Assembly (NCBI GenBank): GCA_965231165.1
Contig: OZ246421.1
Location: forward strand, 1,054,001 to 1,118,000
DNA from: Micavibrio_C sp965231165
GTDB taxonomy: Bacteria > Pseudomonadota > Alphaproteobacteria > Micavibrionales > Micavibrionaceae
DNA length: 64,000 nt
Direction: 5' to 3'
The number at the start of each line of letters is the position of its first letter. Position 1 is the first letter of the stretch. Below the pieces are notes generated by a model. It was not told the origin of the DNA. It searched no databases and saw nothing but the letters and a program-made list of their open reading frames with translations. The position numbers and the translations under genes were made by a program. Positions 17,891-26,012 of the stretch are shown one piece after another.

Positions 17891-19108
17891 ATGAAGAATG
17901 CCTCTATGAAAAACATTCTGCTGCGCACAGGCGCACTTGCCCTGATGGGCGTTGTCACGACGACGGTTCTCTTCCAAAGCGCTCCGGCGCAGGCGCGCGC
18001 CAGCGACCGCCCGCCCCTCATCATTACGAATGAGCCGCTGCCTGCAGACCTGCAGAACCGGGTTTACAGCAAGCCTTCGCGTTCACGAAACATTGACTCT
18101 TCCGAAGTAACCGGCAGCGGTTATTTCAATCCGGGAGAGGTTACCGTTGTAGGCCGCAAGGTCGATGACCTGCGCAACGAACTGTTCAACCTGCAGGGCA
18201 AGGTCTCACAACTCTCCGAGCAGCTGGCGCAACTTGAAAAAGACGGCCAGAATAAGTCAGCCGATTATTACGCCGCTGTTGCCACCATCAGCACACAATT
18301 ACAATCCGGCACCACACCCGGCAACCCGCGTCTGGTGGGCCGCCTGAGCGAAGCCCGCACCAGCCTTGAAACACTAGCTGGCAATGTTGCCTCACTGAAC
18401 GATCTGGCGATGGAGATTTCCAACGCCGCTTCGATGTCTTCGTTCCTGCTGGAATCATCACGCGCCACTTACAGCCTGTCAGGCGCGGTTGAAGAAGACC
18501 ATGTGCGCCTCGCACAGATGGAAGACGCCATCAACAACACCGTTGTCGTGATCGACCGCATGCTTGATAACGTCAATGACGATATCACACGCACGGTTTC
18601 TTATCTGAGCACCGAACGTGAAAACCTGAGAACCATGTCGCTGGCCGTTACAACGGGCGACCTGTTCGGCAAAAGCCTGTCCACACGTCCGTTCTCCAGT
18701 GCGAAACTGGCGAACTTTGAATCAGGCATGACACCGATGGCGGCTTCTCCGGCATCTTATTCGCCGCAAACACCAGTCGCGCCGCAGATGGCAGGCATTC
18801 CCGGCGGCCCGCGTCCGCTGGTAAAAATCCGCTTCGACCGCGCCGATGTCTCCTATGAACAGCCGATGTATCTGGCCGTCAACGAAGCACTGGCCCGCTA
18901 CCCGAACGCCCGCTTTGAGCTGGTCGCCGTGCACCCGAGCGCAGGCAATACCGCTGCTGTGGCCATCGAGAGCACACGCGCCCGCCGTAATGCCGAACGC
19001 GTTCTGCGCTCGCTGACGGAAATGGGACTGAGCCTTGATCGTGTTGATCTGTCCTATAGCCCGAGCGCTGAAGCCTCCGCGAACGAAGTGCATCTGTACG
19101 TTCGTTAG
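17891..19108 (+). CDS. Exported protein with coiled coil and degenerate OmpA-like C-terminus
   Basis: A protein of about 405 residues with a signal peptide ending near SAPAQARA, a helical/coiled-coil middle (VDDLRNELFNLQGKVSQLSE and following) and a C-terminal region of about 95 residues. The end of that region (STRARRNAERVLRSL, then GLSLDRVDLSYSP) follows the OmpA/MotB pattern of a helix with RA-x-x-V-x-x-x-L and then a strand. The canonical peptidoglycan-binding GHTD-type loop is replaced by RYPNARFELVAVHP, so binding may be lost or altered. I placed the start at the ATG at 17891; a TTG at 17852 and an ATG at 17906 are alternatives. It stands alone and ends in a strong terminator. Function unknown; an envelope-spanning or cell-wall-linked role is a guess. 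Confidence 0.6.
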   Translation: MKNASMKNILLRTGALALMGVVTTTVLFQSAPAQARASDRPPLIITNEPLPADLQNRVYSKPSRSRNIDSSEVTGSGYFNPGEVTVVGRKVDDLRNELFNLQGKVSQLSEQLAQLEKDGQNKSADYYAAVATISTQLQSGTTPGNPRLVGRLSEARTSLETLAGNVASLNDLAMEISNAASMSSFLLESSRATYSLSGAVEEDHVRLAQMEDAINNTVVVIDRMLDNVNDDITRTVSYLSTERENLRTMSLAVTTGDLFGKSLSTRPFSSAKLANFESGMTPMAASPASYSPQTPVAPQMAGIPGGPRPLVKIRFDRADVSYEQPMYLAVNEALARYPNARFELVAVHPSAGNTAAVAIESTRARRNAERVLRSLTEMGLSLDRVDLSYSPSAEASANEVHLYVR

Positions 19109-19135
19109 GCGCTATACAAAACGCATAAAAAATTC

Positions 19136-19160
19136 AGGCCGCTTCATGCGGCCTGTTTTT
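19136..19160. terminator. Bidirectional rho-independent terminator
   Basis: A 7-bp GC-rich stem (AGGCCGC/GCGGCCT) with a 5-base loop and GTTTTT on the plus side. The minus side also has a T run (AATTTTTTATG). It lies between convergent genes ending at 19108 (+) and 19182 (-), serving both. Confidence 0.9.
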
Positions 19161-19181
19161 ATTTATCCTGTTTGCAGAATG

Positions 19182-19586
19182 TTATTTTTTGCAGCAGAGC
19201 GGTGTTGACCAATCCGACGGCACGTTATTGAACAGACGCTTGGGCAATTCAGCACCATAGAAACCTGTCTCCACCTTATTCTTGTTATAACGCATGACTG
19301 CGGGTTTCTCTTCCGTTTGACCAGGCGTTGCTGTGGCGGGCATGCCCGTTTGCAAAGACGGCGGAGTCATGGGTTGACCGGCGGGCTGCCCTGTCGGGGT
19401 ACTGCCGGTATAGCCAGCAGCGGCATTCGCCGAGCTGAGCGCATCGAGAGAACTTTGAACTTCGTCGGCGGCCTTTGCCTGCGTTGCCGCGCTATCCGTG
19501 CTCTGCGCCATGACAGGCGAAAGGCCCCCTGCGATAGCCAGCGTGAAACAGGACAGCATAAGCAAACGGACAGATGATTTTTTCAT
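19182..19586 (-). CDS. Small exported protein, unknown
   Basis: A 134-residue protein with a clear signal peptide (hydrophobic 8-22, cleavage near PVMA-QS), a Ser/Thr/Pro/Gly-rich spacer (about 55-95) and a C-terminal block (NKNKVETGFYGAELPKRLF) ending in CCKK. The paired cysteines and the conserved-looking C-terminus suggest a folded tail on a flexible stalk. I do not recognise the family. It ends at the shared bidirectional terminator and lies in a run of three exported proteins between two tRNA-Arg genes. Confidence 0.6.
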   Translation of the reverse strand: MKKSSVRLLMLSCFTLAIAGGLSPVMAQSTDSAATQAKAADEVQSSLDALSSANAAAGYTGSTPTGQPAGQPMTPPSLQTGMPATATPGQTEEKPAVMRYNKNKVETGFYGAELPKRLFNNVPSDWSTPLCCKK

Positions 19587-19669
19587 AGCGGGCGCATCCT
19601 CGAATTTTAGAATCTCAGGCTGTCATATTACCACAGAAAATCCGGAACACCATAGAGCCACCACCCCCA

Positions 19670-20278
19670 CTATTCGGGTGTGACCCAGTATTTCCGCGGC
19701 TGTTTGGCTGGCTTGGGCGCTACGGGTTCACTATCCTCGGCCTTTACAGGCGCGGGAGCAGGAGGCGCAGCGGGTGCCGGTGTGGTTGCTGCTGGCGGTG
19801 CCACAGATGGTGGTGCGGCGGCAGGAGGAGGCGCCTGTGCGGGTGCCGCGGCGGCGGGCGGTGCCAATCCGTTCAACTGGGCTTCGATTTCCTGCAGATC
19901 TTCCATCTGCGTTTTATCCATCTGCAAGGGCTTGTTTGCATTCTGGCGCGCGCTGTACTGCGCATCAAAATCAACGTCGATCCCCTTGCCTTGCATACAT
20001 TCCTGGATACTCTCAATATCGTCACGATCCATATTCAGGGCTTGCGTATCACCATTTTTCGCAGCCTCTGCCGGGTTTACCTGCAACACGGTTTGTACGC
20101 ACTGCATGATGGCGGCATCGTAAACCTTGAAAGCCAACGTCCCCACGGTGGCCGCAGGTGTGCCCGGTGCCGGTGGCGTATGACTGTGCTTGCCGCCATG
20201 CGCCGCATAAGCTGCCGATGACAAACCGAAAACAGCCATCATAATGACAGCGACCCCGTATGCTTTCGACCACGACAT
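19670..20278 (-). CDS. Exported Pro/Ala-rich protein, unknown
   Basis: A 202-residue protein with a signal peptide (about 5-26, AYA-AH), a His-rich start of the mature part (HGGKHSH), a helical middle with two Cys (MQCVQTV, and IESIQECMQGKG) and a C-terminal half of alternating Pro and Ala that should be extended. It is transcribed in the same direction as the neighbouring 134-residue exported protein with an 83-base gap. No family recognised. The Pro/Ala tail resembles periplasm-spanning or cell-wall-embedded linkers. Confidence 0.6.
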   Translation of the reverse strand: MSWSKAYGVAVIMMAVFGLSSAAYAAHGGKHSHTPPAPGTPAATVGTLAFKVYDAAIMQCVQTVLQVNPAEAAKNGDTQALNMDRDDIESIQECMQGKGIDVDFDAQYSARQNANKPLQMDKTQMEDLQEIEAQLNGLAPPAAAAPAQAPPPAAAPPSVAPPAATTPAPAAPPAPAPVKAEDSEPVAPKPAKQPRKYWVTPE

Positions 20279-20397
20279 GAAAATAAGCCCCCCGGCTGCG
20301 TTGTCCCTCGTTAACGCATCAATTATACCATAACCTTGTTGAAATTATTGCAGATTTACCTGCCAGATTGTATGTCTATGAGATATCTGGAGAAAAT

Positions 20398-20474
<77 letters not shown>

Positions 20475-20488
20475 ACTCCCGCAACCTA

Positions 20489-21007
20489 TCAACCAGCCTC
20501 TCTCACCTTCTTGATCGTCTTTTGGCAGACTTCGTGGAACGCGCCCAGAAGCGCCTTGCCTTCGCCGCCGCCGTCACCTGATATTTTACGCGCTAAAATC
20601 AGCAGGATGGTTTTGTAAAGGAGATCGACGATCTGCACGACCTTGCGGTCATATTTTCCGACGTCTTCGAGAAAGGTCAGCACCGTCCCGGCCAGACCGC
20701 TGATGAGGGAATAATTGAACGTTGCGGCGTTGGCTTTGATATTCATGATCGGCGTCATATAGGATTCAAGAATTTCTTTTGAATTATCCGGGTTCTTCAG
20801 GCCGGTACTGCCTTTGATCGCCAGGCTCAATTCATCAAGATGGGGTTTTGCAATGGGCGCGAAATCAACTTTGTTGGTCTTGATGACGTCCTGCGCCTTC
20901 TCGACCTTCCTTTCATCAATCGTGCCCGTCCCCACTTTTTTCTGCAGCTTCAGATCAGCCTTAATACGCTTGGCTTCCTCTGCTGCTTCTTTATTCGTAG
21001 TACTCAT
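20489..21007 (-). CDS. HPt-like paralogue lacking the phospho-accepting histidine
   Basis: A 172-residue helical protein that can be aligned along its length with the product of the preceding gene (21039-21545). The shared marks are G-x-I-D near residue 29, a KAQ/RAQ helix, and the block N89-I-K-A-N-A-A-T-F, which corresponds to H92-I-K-D-L-A-S-T-F in the neighbour. The H-x-x-K-type phospho-acceptor of an HPt four-helix bundle is therefore Asn here, which should prevent phosphorylation. AGGGAG lies 9 bases before the ATG at 21007. It is third in an operon of receiver, HPt-like and this protein. A decoy or regulatory subunit role is inference. Confidence 0.6.
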   Translation of the reverse strand: MSTTNKEAAEEAKRIKADLKLQKKVGTGTIDERKVEKAQDVIKTNKVDFAPIAKPHLDELSLAIKGSTGLKNPDNSKEILESYMTPIMNIKANAATFNYSLISGLAGTVLTFLEDVGKYDRKVVQIVDLLYKTILLILARKISGDGGGEGKALLGAFHEVCQKTIKKVREAG

Positions 21008-21038
21008 AAAGATCGCTCCCTGATCCCGACATTATTTC

Positions 21039-21545
21039 TCAGCTAAATTTCTCAATAGCTTTAGCAACAATTTGTTTAAGTTCTTCGGCCTTAGGACCAC
21101 CATGGTCCTTGATATTTTCATGGTACACGACCCACATGACGTCATGGTGTGCCTGCACGATGATGTGGTGCTCTTTTTTATTCACGTCTATGCGTTCGGC
21201 AAAATCGCGCAGCGACAATGCGAAGTGCTGCATCAGTTCATAACTGAAGGTCGAGGCCAGGTCCTTTATGTGGTTGGCCGTATGATAAATGCGTTCCATA
21301 GCTTGTGTACGCGCATCATCGCCACTGGCTGCCTTGAAATCATTCCAGGCGTCATCCAGACGGCGCAGACTTTCTTCAACAACTTTGGGATAAAGACCCT
21401 GCTTCTTTTCAAGCGCGCCCTGCGCCCGTTTGACAGCATGCACGTCTATGAAGCCGGGGCCGTCATGCATCCCTGCGCCGGTTTTCAGCTTTAAACGGTT
21501 GATACGGTGAAATACCTCAACCTTGTCTTTATCAGATTCGCTCAT
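21039..21545 (-). CDS. HPt-domain-like phosphotransfer protein
   Basis: A 168-residue, mostly helical, soluble protein. Residues 92-104 (H92-I-K94-D-L-A-S-T-F-S-Y-E-L) match the HPt pattern H-x-L-K-G-x-(S/A)-x-x-x-G-x-x-x-L with D for G, making H92 the likely phosphorylated residue. The gene start overlaps the end of a single-receiver response regulator, the usual partner in a phosphorelay. No histidine kinase is encoded nearby. The HPt call comes from motif and context only. Confidence 0.6.
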   Translation of the reverse strand: MSESDKDKVEVFHRINRLKLKTGAGMHDGPGFIDVHAVKRAQGALEKKQGLYPKVVEESLRRLDDAWNDFKAASGDDARTQAMERIYHTANHIKDLASTFSYELMQHFALSLRDFAERIDVNKKEHHIIVQAHHDVMWVVYHENIKDHGGPKAEELKQIVAKAIEKFS

Positions 21546-22128
21546 GATATTGTTTTATATCCTCCGCCGTGCTGACGCGCCGCTCGTCGCCTGCATAGCT
21601 TTCTTCCTTGCGCCGTCTGTCGGGGCCAAAAAATCCCGGCGCTTTCAGAAAAGGCCGGGGCTTGTCGATCACATAAAGAAGGCGTGAAGCCAGTTTTTGC
21701 GCTGAGAGCGGTTTCACCAGCACCTCGTTCGCGCCATGGTCACGCCCCACGGTCACAACATCTTCACTGGCATAGGCGCTGCATAACACCGCCGGCATAA
21801 AACGGATGGAATCCTTACTGTGCTCGCGAATCCATTTCAGTAATTCCAGACCGTCACCGTCCGGCATCAGCCAGTCCAGCAGCACGACATCAATGCGGTT
21901 GCGCGGATCATCACTGGCATTATGCAGGGCAATCATTTCCCGGCCCTGATTGCCGCTCGCCGCATGAACGATGTGGCCGACGCCGAATTCACGCAGCATC
22001 GACGTCATCAGATCCACCATAAACGGAAAATCCTCGACGATCAGGACACGGAAAGCCGCCAGAGAATAGGCCTTTTTCTGCCTGTTCCCCGAAGGTGAAT
22101 TTTGTGTGCTGGCGGACGGGTTATTCAT
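21532..22128 (-). CDS. Response regulator, stand-alone receiver with C-terminal tail
   Basis: A 198-residue protein with a CheY-like receiver at about 25-150: acidic pair E32-D33, phospho-acceptor D85 (LLDWLMPDGDG), switch residue in CSAYAS (116-121) and K139 (LVKPLS). After the receiver comes a basic tail with GPDRRR (about residue 170), a segment seen in several alphaproteobacterial single-domain regulators, and no DNA-binding domain. Output is likely by protein contact, probably with the HPt-like product of the next gene, which it overlaps by 14 bases. Confidence 0.88.
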   Translation of the reverse strand: MNNPSASTQNSPSGNRQKKAYSLAAFRVLIVEDFPFMVDLMTSMLREFGVGHIVHAASGNQGREMIALHNASDDPRNRIDVVLLDWLMPDGDGLELLKWIREHSKDSIRFMPAVLCSAYASEDVVTVGRDHGANEVLVKPLSAQKLASRLLYVIDKPRPFLKAPGFFGPDRRRKEESYAGDERRVSTAEDIKQYHERI

Positions 22129-22225
22129 AGAATCACTTTAAAATATCTGAATAAATGATAATAACCCCCCCCTCTTTAGGGAAGTCTTAAATTTATGGAT
22201 ATTATGCTTTTCCCGGTTTTCCGCC

Positions 22226-22255
22226 TTGCATGGCCTGCCTGGAATACCCTATTGT
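22226..22255 (+). promoter_or_regulatory. Candidate promoter of etfBA
   Basis: TTGCAT (22226-22231) and TATTGT (22250-22255) are separated by 18 bases and placed 47 bases before the etfB start. Confidence 0.35.
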
Positions 22256-22301
22256 ATCAAGCACATAAACCTACAACCCCCCTCTTATGGATTGAGTTTC
22301 A

Positions 22302-23051
22302 ATGAAAGTTCTCGTTGCCGTCAAACGCGTCATCGACGCCTATGTCACAGTCCGGGTCAAAGCCGACCAGTCCGGCGTTGAAACCGCAAACGTCAAAATG
22401 TCGATGAACCCCTTCTGCGAAATCGCCGTGGAAGAGGCCGTGCGCATGAAAGAAGCCGGTAAAGTTACCGAAATCGTCGTTGTCTCCGCGGGCCCCCTCA
22501 CCTGTCAGGAAACGCTGCGCACGGCGCTCGCCATGGGTGCCGACCGCGCCATCCTGATCCAAACCGATACCGAGCTGCAACCGCTGGCCGTTGCCAAATT
22601 GCTGAAAGCTGTGATCGACAAGGAACAACCCGGACTGGTGCTGATGGGTAAACAAGGCATCGACGGCGAACACAACCAGACCGGCCAGATGGTCGCCGCG
22701 CTCAAGAGCTGGCCGCAAGCTACATTCGCTTCCAAAATTGAACTGGGTGATGGCGAAGCCACCGTTACGCGTGAAATCGATGGCGGCCTTGAAACGCTTA
22801 AGATCAAGCTGCCTGCCGTGGTCACCACCGATTTGCGCCTGAACGAGCCGCGCTATGCCTCGCTGCCGAATATTATGAAGGCCAAAAGCAAGCCCATGGA
22901 AAACCTGACGCCGGAAACGCTGGGCGTCGATGTTACCCCCCGTTACAAAACACTTAAAGTCACGGAGCCACCCAAACGCCATTCCGGCAAGAAGGTCGCG
23001 AATGTCGCCGAACTGGTCGATAAACTGAAAAACGAAGCGAAGGTGCTGTAA
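22302..23051 (+). CDS. etfB: Electron transfer flavoprotein beta subunit
   Basis: The 249-residue beta subunit of ETF, which takes electrons from acyl-CoA and other dehydrogenases and hands them to ETF-ubiquinone oxidoreductase. Visible are the N-terminal MKVLVAVKRVIDAYVTVRV, the AMP-binding segment GKQGIDGEHNQTGQMVAA and the family signature around VTTDLRLNEPRYASLPNIMK. Its length is that of classical group I ETFs. The TAATG overlap with etfA implies coupled translation of the heterodimer. Confidence 0.97.
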   Translation: MKVLVAVKRVIDAYVTVRVKADQSGVETANVKMSMNPFCEIAVEEAVRMKEAGKVTEIVVVSAGPLTCQETLRTALAMGADRAILIQTDTELQPLAVAKLLKAVIDKEQPGLVLMGKQGIDGEHNQTGQMVAALKSWPQATFASKIELGDGEATVTREIDGGLETLKIKLPAVVTTDLRLNEPRYASLPNIMKAKSKPMENLTPETLGVDVTPRYKTLKVTEPPKRHSGKKVANVAELVDKLKNEAKVL

Positions 23052-23980
23052 TGTCTGTTCTCGTTGTTGCCGAACATAATAATCAAACGCTGAATCACAG
23101 TACGCTGAATACGATTACCGCCGCCACCAAACTGGGCGGCGATATTGAGGTGCTGGTCGCAGGCCATAACTGCAAAGCCGTAGCCGATCAGGCCGCCAAA
23201 ATCGCGGGCGTGAAAAAAGTCATTCACGCCGACGATGCCGCTTACGCCCATGGTCTGGCCGAAAATATCGGCAATCTAGTGGCGCATGTCGGCAAATCAC
23301 ATTCCCACATCGTCGCCCCCGCTTCATTCTTCGGCAAAAACGTGATGCCGCGCGTGGCCGCGATGCTGGATGCCGTGCAGATTTCCGATATCGTCGCCGT
23401 TGAATCCGCCGATACGTTCGTACGCCCGATTTATGCCGGTAATGCGCTGGCAACGGTGCAAACCACGGGCACACCCGTGGTCCTGACCGTGCGTCCGACG
23501 GCGTTTGATGCCGCTGGCGAAGGTGGCGCAGCCCCTGTGGAGGCACGTAATAACGGCACGGAAACAGGACTGACCGTTTTCGTCGGTCAGGAATTGACCA
23601 AGAGTGAACGCCCCGAACTGCAAACCGCGAAGATCATCATTTCCGGCGGACGCGGCCTGGGGAACGGCGAGAACTTCCACAAATATATCGAACCTGTGGC
23701 TGACAAGCTGGGGGCCGCCATCGGCGCGTCCCGTGCCGCTGTCGATGCCGGATATGTGCCAAACGATTATCAGGTCGGCCAGACCGGCAAAATCGTCGCC
23801 CCGCAGCTTTATATCGCAGTCGGCATTTCAGGCGCGATCCAGCATTTGGCAGGCATGAAAGATTCCAAAGTGATCGTCGCGATCAACAAGGATGAAGAAG
23901 CCCCGATTTTTCAGGTAGCCGATTACGGCCTCGTCGGCGATCTTTTCCAGATCCTGCCGGAACTGGAAAAGGCGCTGTAA
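23051..23980 (+). CDS. etfA: Electron transfer flavoprotein alpha subunit
   Basis: The 309-residue FAD-binding alpha subunit. An N-terminal domain (about 1-185) is followed by the FAD domain with SGGRGLGNGENF, GASRAAVDAGY, QVGQTGKIVAPQLYIAVGIS and GAIQHLAGM. It lies directly after etfB (one-base overlap). A TPP riboswitch on the opposite strand points into the 3' end of this gene from 41 bases away. Confidence 0.97.
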   Translation: MSVLVVAEHNNQTLNHSTLNTITAATKLGGDIEVLVAGHNCKAVADQAAKIAGVKKVIHADDAAYAHGLAENIGNLVAHVGKSHSHIVAPASFFGKNVMPRVAAMLDAVQISDIVAVESADTFVRPIYAGNALATVQTTGTPVVLTVRPTAFDAAGEGGAAPVEARNNGTETGLTVFVGQELTKSERPELQTAKIIISGGRGLGNGENFHKYIEPVADKLGAAIGASRAAVDAGYVPNDYQVGQTGKIVAPQLYIAVGISGAIQHLAGMKDSKVIVAINKDEEAPIFQVADYGLVGDLFQILPELEKAL

Positions 23981-23987
23981 ATCATGC

Positions 23988-24015
23988 GACCCCGTATTCC
24001 AGGGAATACGGGGTC
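23988..24015. terminator. Perfect hairpin after etfA, possible terminator
   Basis: A 13-bp perfect inverted repeat (GACCCCGTATTCC/GGAATACGGGGTC) with almost no loop, starting 7 bases after the etfA stop. The plus side has only TTGATAAC rather than a U run, so termination there would be weak. On the minus strand it lies 5 bases downstream of the TPP aptamer and could be its expression platform. Confidence 0.5.
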
Positions 24016-24020
24016 TTGAT

Positions 24021-24101
24021 AACAATCCTACGCCAGCATTATCTGGATCAGGCTCATGGGTATAATCTCAGCCCTGTCGCAAAACAGAGCACCCCGTTGC
24101 T
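24021..24101 (-). ncRNA. TPP riboswitch (thi-box) aptamer, orphan
   Basis: The minus strand contains the thi-box core in order: CGGGGUGC, a P3 stem (CUCUG...CAGGG), CUGAGA, UACCC, CCUGAUC, CAGAUAAUGCUGG and GCGUAGGA, closed by a P1 of AGCAA with UUGUU. CUGAGA recognises the pyrimidine ring and the GCGUAGG side the pyrophosphate of thiamine pyrophosphate. Downstream on the same strand there is only a hairpin and then the antisense of etfA; no thiamine gene is in the window. Upstream is the stop of a PEBP-family gene, 55 bases away, so the aptamer could sit in that gene's 3' UTR. Confidence 0.9.
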
Positions 24102-24156
24102 ATCTGCGGATACCAACAAAATAGATGAAAAGGCGTTCCACCTTTTCAAAAAAAAA

Positions 24157-24885
24157 TCATCTTTGCAAATAATGTTCGGCACGAATTTCAGCGGCATCAA
24201 TCACGTGTCCATTCATCGCGGGCAGAACCTGCGGCAATTCAGCGCCCGCTTGTAACGGCAATTCTATATCCAGCGCAAACAGGCGCAGCACATAAGGGAA
24301 CACGCCCTTGGGTTCGCAGGGACCAGTATAGGCTTTGTGCCCATAAGGATTCATACCAAATAGCCCCTGCCCCGCAGCCAGCGTGTCTTCAGATATTTTC
24401 CCCGGAATACCGGACGACGATGCCGGAATATTGAACAATATCCACGGCCACGAAGCTTTTTCATTCGGTGCGCGGCGTTCCAGCACCAGCACATAGGATT
24501 TCGTCGCCGGGGGCGCGCTGCGCCAGCTCAGCGCGGGTGATATGTTACTGCGGTAACAGGTCAGGTCGAGTGGGTAACGCGGCAAACTGCCGTCATTCGT
24601 GGCGGGAATATGGGGGCTGCTCATTCTTAATTTCCCCGCAATTTTTGAAATATCCACTTTCACTTCATCGTAGATAACGAGCCTTGAGGGTTCTGGTGCA
24701 GGGGCCACTTGCGGCGTGACGGACGGTGCAGGCTCAACGGGCTTCAGGGCGACTTGTTGTTCTACCGGTGCCGATATCGCCGCCACAGGTACCGCCGCGC
24801 GCTGACGCGCAACGAACACCGCCCCTGCCAGCATCAACACGGCCACCACGCCCGTTATAATCCACAATGTCTTCTGGTTCATCAT
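24157..24885 (-). CDS. YbhB/YbcL-type PEBP (Raf-kinase-inhibitor-like) protein, membrane anchored
   Basis: A 242-residue protein with an N-terminal transmembrane helix (about 7-26), a Pro/Val-rich linker and a PEBP domain (about 80-240). The domain marks are CYRSNISPALSW (for the usual C-x-G-x-N-x-S-P-x-L-x-W), WPWILFNIPA and YTGPCEPKGVFPYVLRLFAL (for GPCPPxGxHxYxFxLYAL). Bacterial members bind small anionic ligands but have no settled function. The membrane anchor is unusual, since most are soluble or periplasmic. It ends 55 bases before the orphan TPP riboswitch on the same strand. Confidence 0.85.
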   Translation of the reverse strand: MMNQKTLWIITGVVAVLMLAGAVFVARQRAAVPVAAISAPVEQQVALKPVEPAPSVTPQVAPAPEPSRLVIYDEVKVDISKIAGKLRMSSPHIPATNDGSLPRYPLDLTCYRSNISPALSWRSAPPATKSYVLVLERRAPNEKASWPWILFNIPASSSGIPGKISEDTLAAGQGLFGMNPYGHKAYTGPCEPKGVFPYVLRLFALDIELPLQAGAELPQVLPAMNGHVIDAAEIRAEHYLQR

Positions 24886-24893
24886 TTCAAGCC

Positions 24894-25370
24894 TTATGCC
24901 TTTAAGAGTGTTTCAAACAAGCCGTCTATGCCCGCTTCTATCAAATCATAAGCACGATCAAAATCTTGTTGCCCACCGTAATAAGGATCGGGCACATCAT
25001 CTCCTGCCTGTATTCTGGCGTGATGCAACAGCAGCGACAACTGTGATAGCGATGATCCCGGTTTTTGCTTCTGCATGAAATCCAGATGAGTGCCATCGAG
25101 GGCGATCAGATACTCGAATTTCTCGTAATCCTCACGGCCAAGCTGGCGCGCGCGCAGCTTTGAAATATCCACGCCCCGCGCCAGCGCGGTTGCGGTAGAA
25201 CGCGGATCAGGCGGGTTGCCAATATGCCAGCCGCCAGTGCCCGCTGAATCGATCAAAAACCTGTCATGCGCGCTTGCCTTGCTGACGCGATCACGAAATA
25301 CACCCTCCGCCGTAGGAGAACGACAGATATTTCCAGTGCAGACGAACAGAACGGATATCGGCGCAGACAT
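24894..25370 (-). CDS. Low-molecular-weight protein-tyrosine phosphatase
   Basis: A 158-residue phosphatase with the P-loop C11-T-G-N-I-C-R17-S near the N-terminus and the general-acid loop DVPDPYYGG near residue 128. Both catalytic elements are intact. It lies 8 bases upstream of the PEBP gene and 9 bases after mntR, suggesting one transcript mntR-phosphatase-PEBP. The substrate is unknown; such enzymes often control exopolysaccharide kinases or arsenate reduction, but nothing here decides. Confidence 0.92.
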   Translation of the reverse strand: MSAPISVLFVCTGNICRSPTAEGVFRDRVSKASAHDRFLIDSAGTGGWHIGNPPDPRSTATALARGVDISKLRARQLGREDYEKFEYLIALDGTHLDFMQKQKPGSSLSQLSLLLHHARIQAGDDVPDPYYGGQQDFDRAYDLIEAGIDGLFETLLKA

Positions 25371-25379
25371 GGCGAATCA

Positions 25380-25835
25380 TTACTTCTTATTGATGAATTT
25401 CTGGAACAGCGCCAACGTTTCGGCGCTGACATGATGTTCAATACCTTCGGCATCAGCTTCCGCCGTGGCCGGTGACACACCCAGCGCCAGCAGAAAATCC
25501 AGTACGATTTTATGACGCTCCTTACAGCGTTTGGCCAGCGCACGGCCTTCATCGGTCAGGAACAGCGAACGATACGGCAGGTTGTTCACCAGCCCTTCCC
25601 GGTTCAGTCGCGCCACCACCTTGTTAACGGTGGCATGCGACACGCCAAAACGGGTGGCCAGGTCAACCACCCGCGCCTCGCCCTGCGCCTCGATCAGGTC
25701 GGCAATCAGCTCGACATAATCCTCGGCGGTTTCGGTCTGGTGCGCAGTACGCACACGGTCAAACCAGCCCGCCTGCTGTTCGGCATCGACCATCGGCGAC
25801 GCCCTTTCTTTTACGGATTTTTGAGTTTTTTCCAT
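25380..25835 (-). CDS. mntR: Manganese-responsive regulator MntR
   Basis: A 151-residue DtxR-family repressor of manganese uptake. It has a winged helix (about 40-95: DLATRFGVSHATVNKVVARL) and a metal-binding dimerisation domain with ERHKIVLDFLLALGVSPATA and DAEGIEHHVSAETL, which track the gammaproteobacterial MntR closely. I placed the start at 25835 because GAGGG lies 9 bases upstream; an in-frame ATG at 25874 has no such site. No mntH is in the window. Confidence 0.93.
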   Translation of the reverse strand: MEKTQKSVKERASPMVDAEQQAGWFDRVRTAHQTETAEDYVELIADLIEAQGEARVVDLATRFGVSHATVNKVVARLNREGLVNNLPYRSLFLTDEGRALAKRCKERHKIVLDFLLALGVSPATAEADAEGIEHHVSAETLALFQKFINKK

Positions 25836-26012
25836 GGTTTCGTTTCCCTCTGTCTTATATTTTAATATATCCATGAAAAAATGTCGCCTATGCTAAACTA
25901 TGTTATCCCCTTGGATATCCAGTGATTTTGTAAAAATCCAGACACAGGCGCGTCCTTTTTTAAACCTATGTTTGCTTGCCAGATTTTTGTGTGCGGGTTA
26001 TAAAACCGGGCA

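Noticed and set aside
23988..24015. The hairpin after the TPP aptamer as an intrinsic terminator on the minus strand
   Set aside because: The stem is strong but is followed by GCATGATTTACAGC, with no U run, so rho-independent termination in that direction is not supported.
23828..24025. A short frame downstream of the TPP aptamer as its regulated gene
   Set aside because: It would start with TTG inside the aptamer's 3' strand and is the shadow of etfA; no thiamine-related features are seen.
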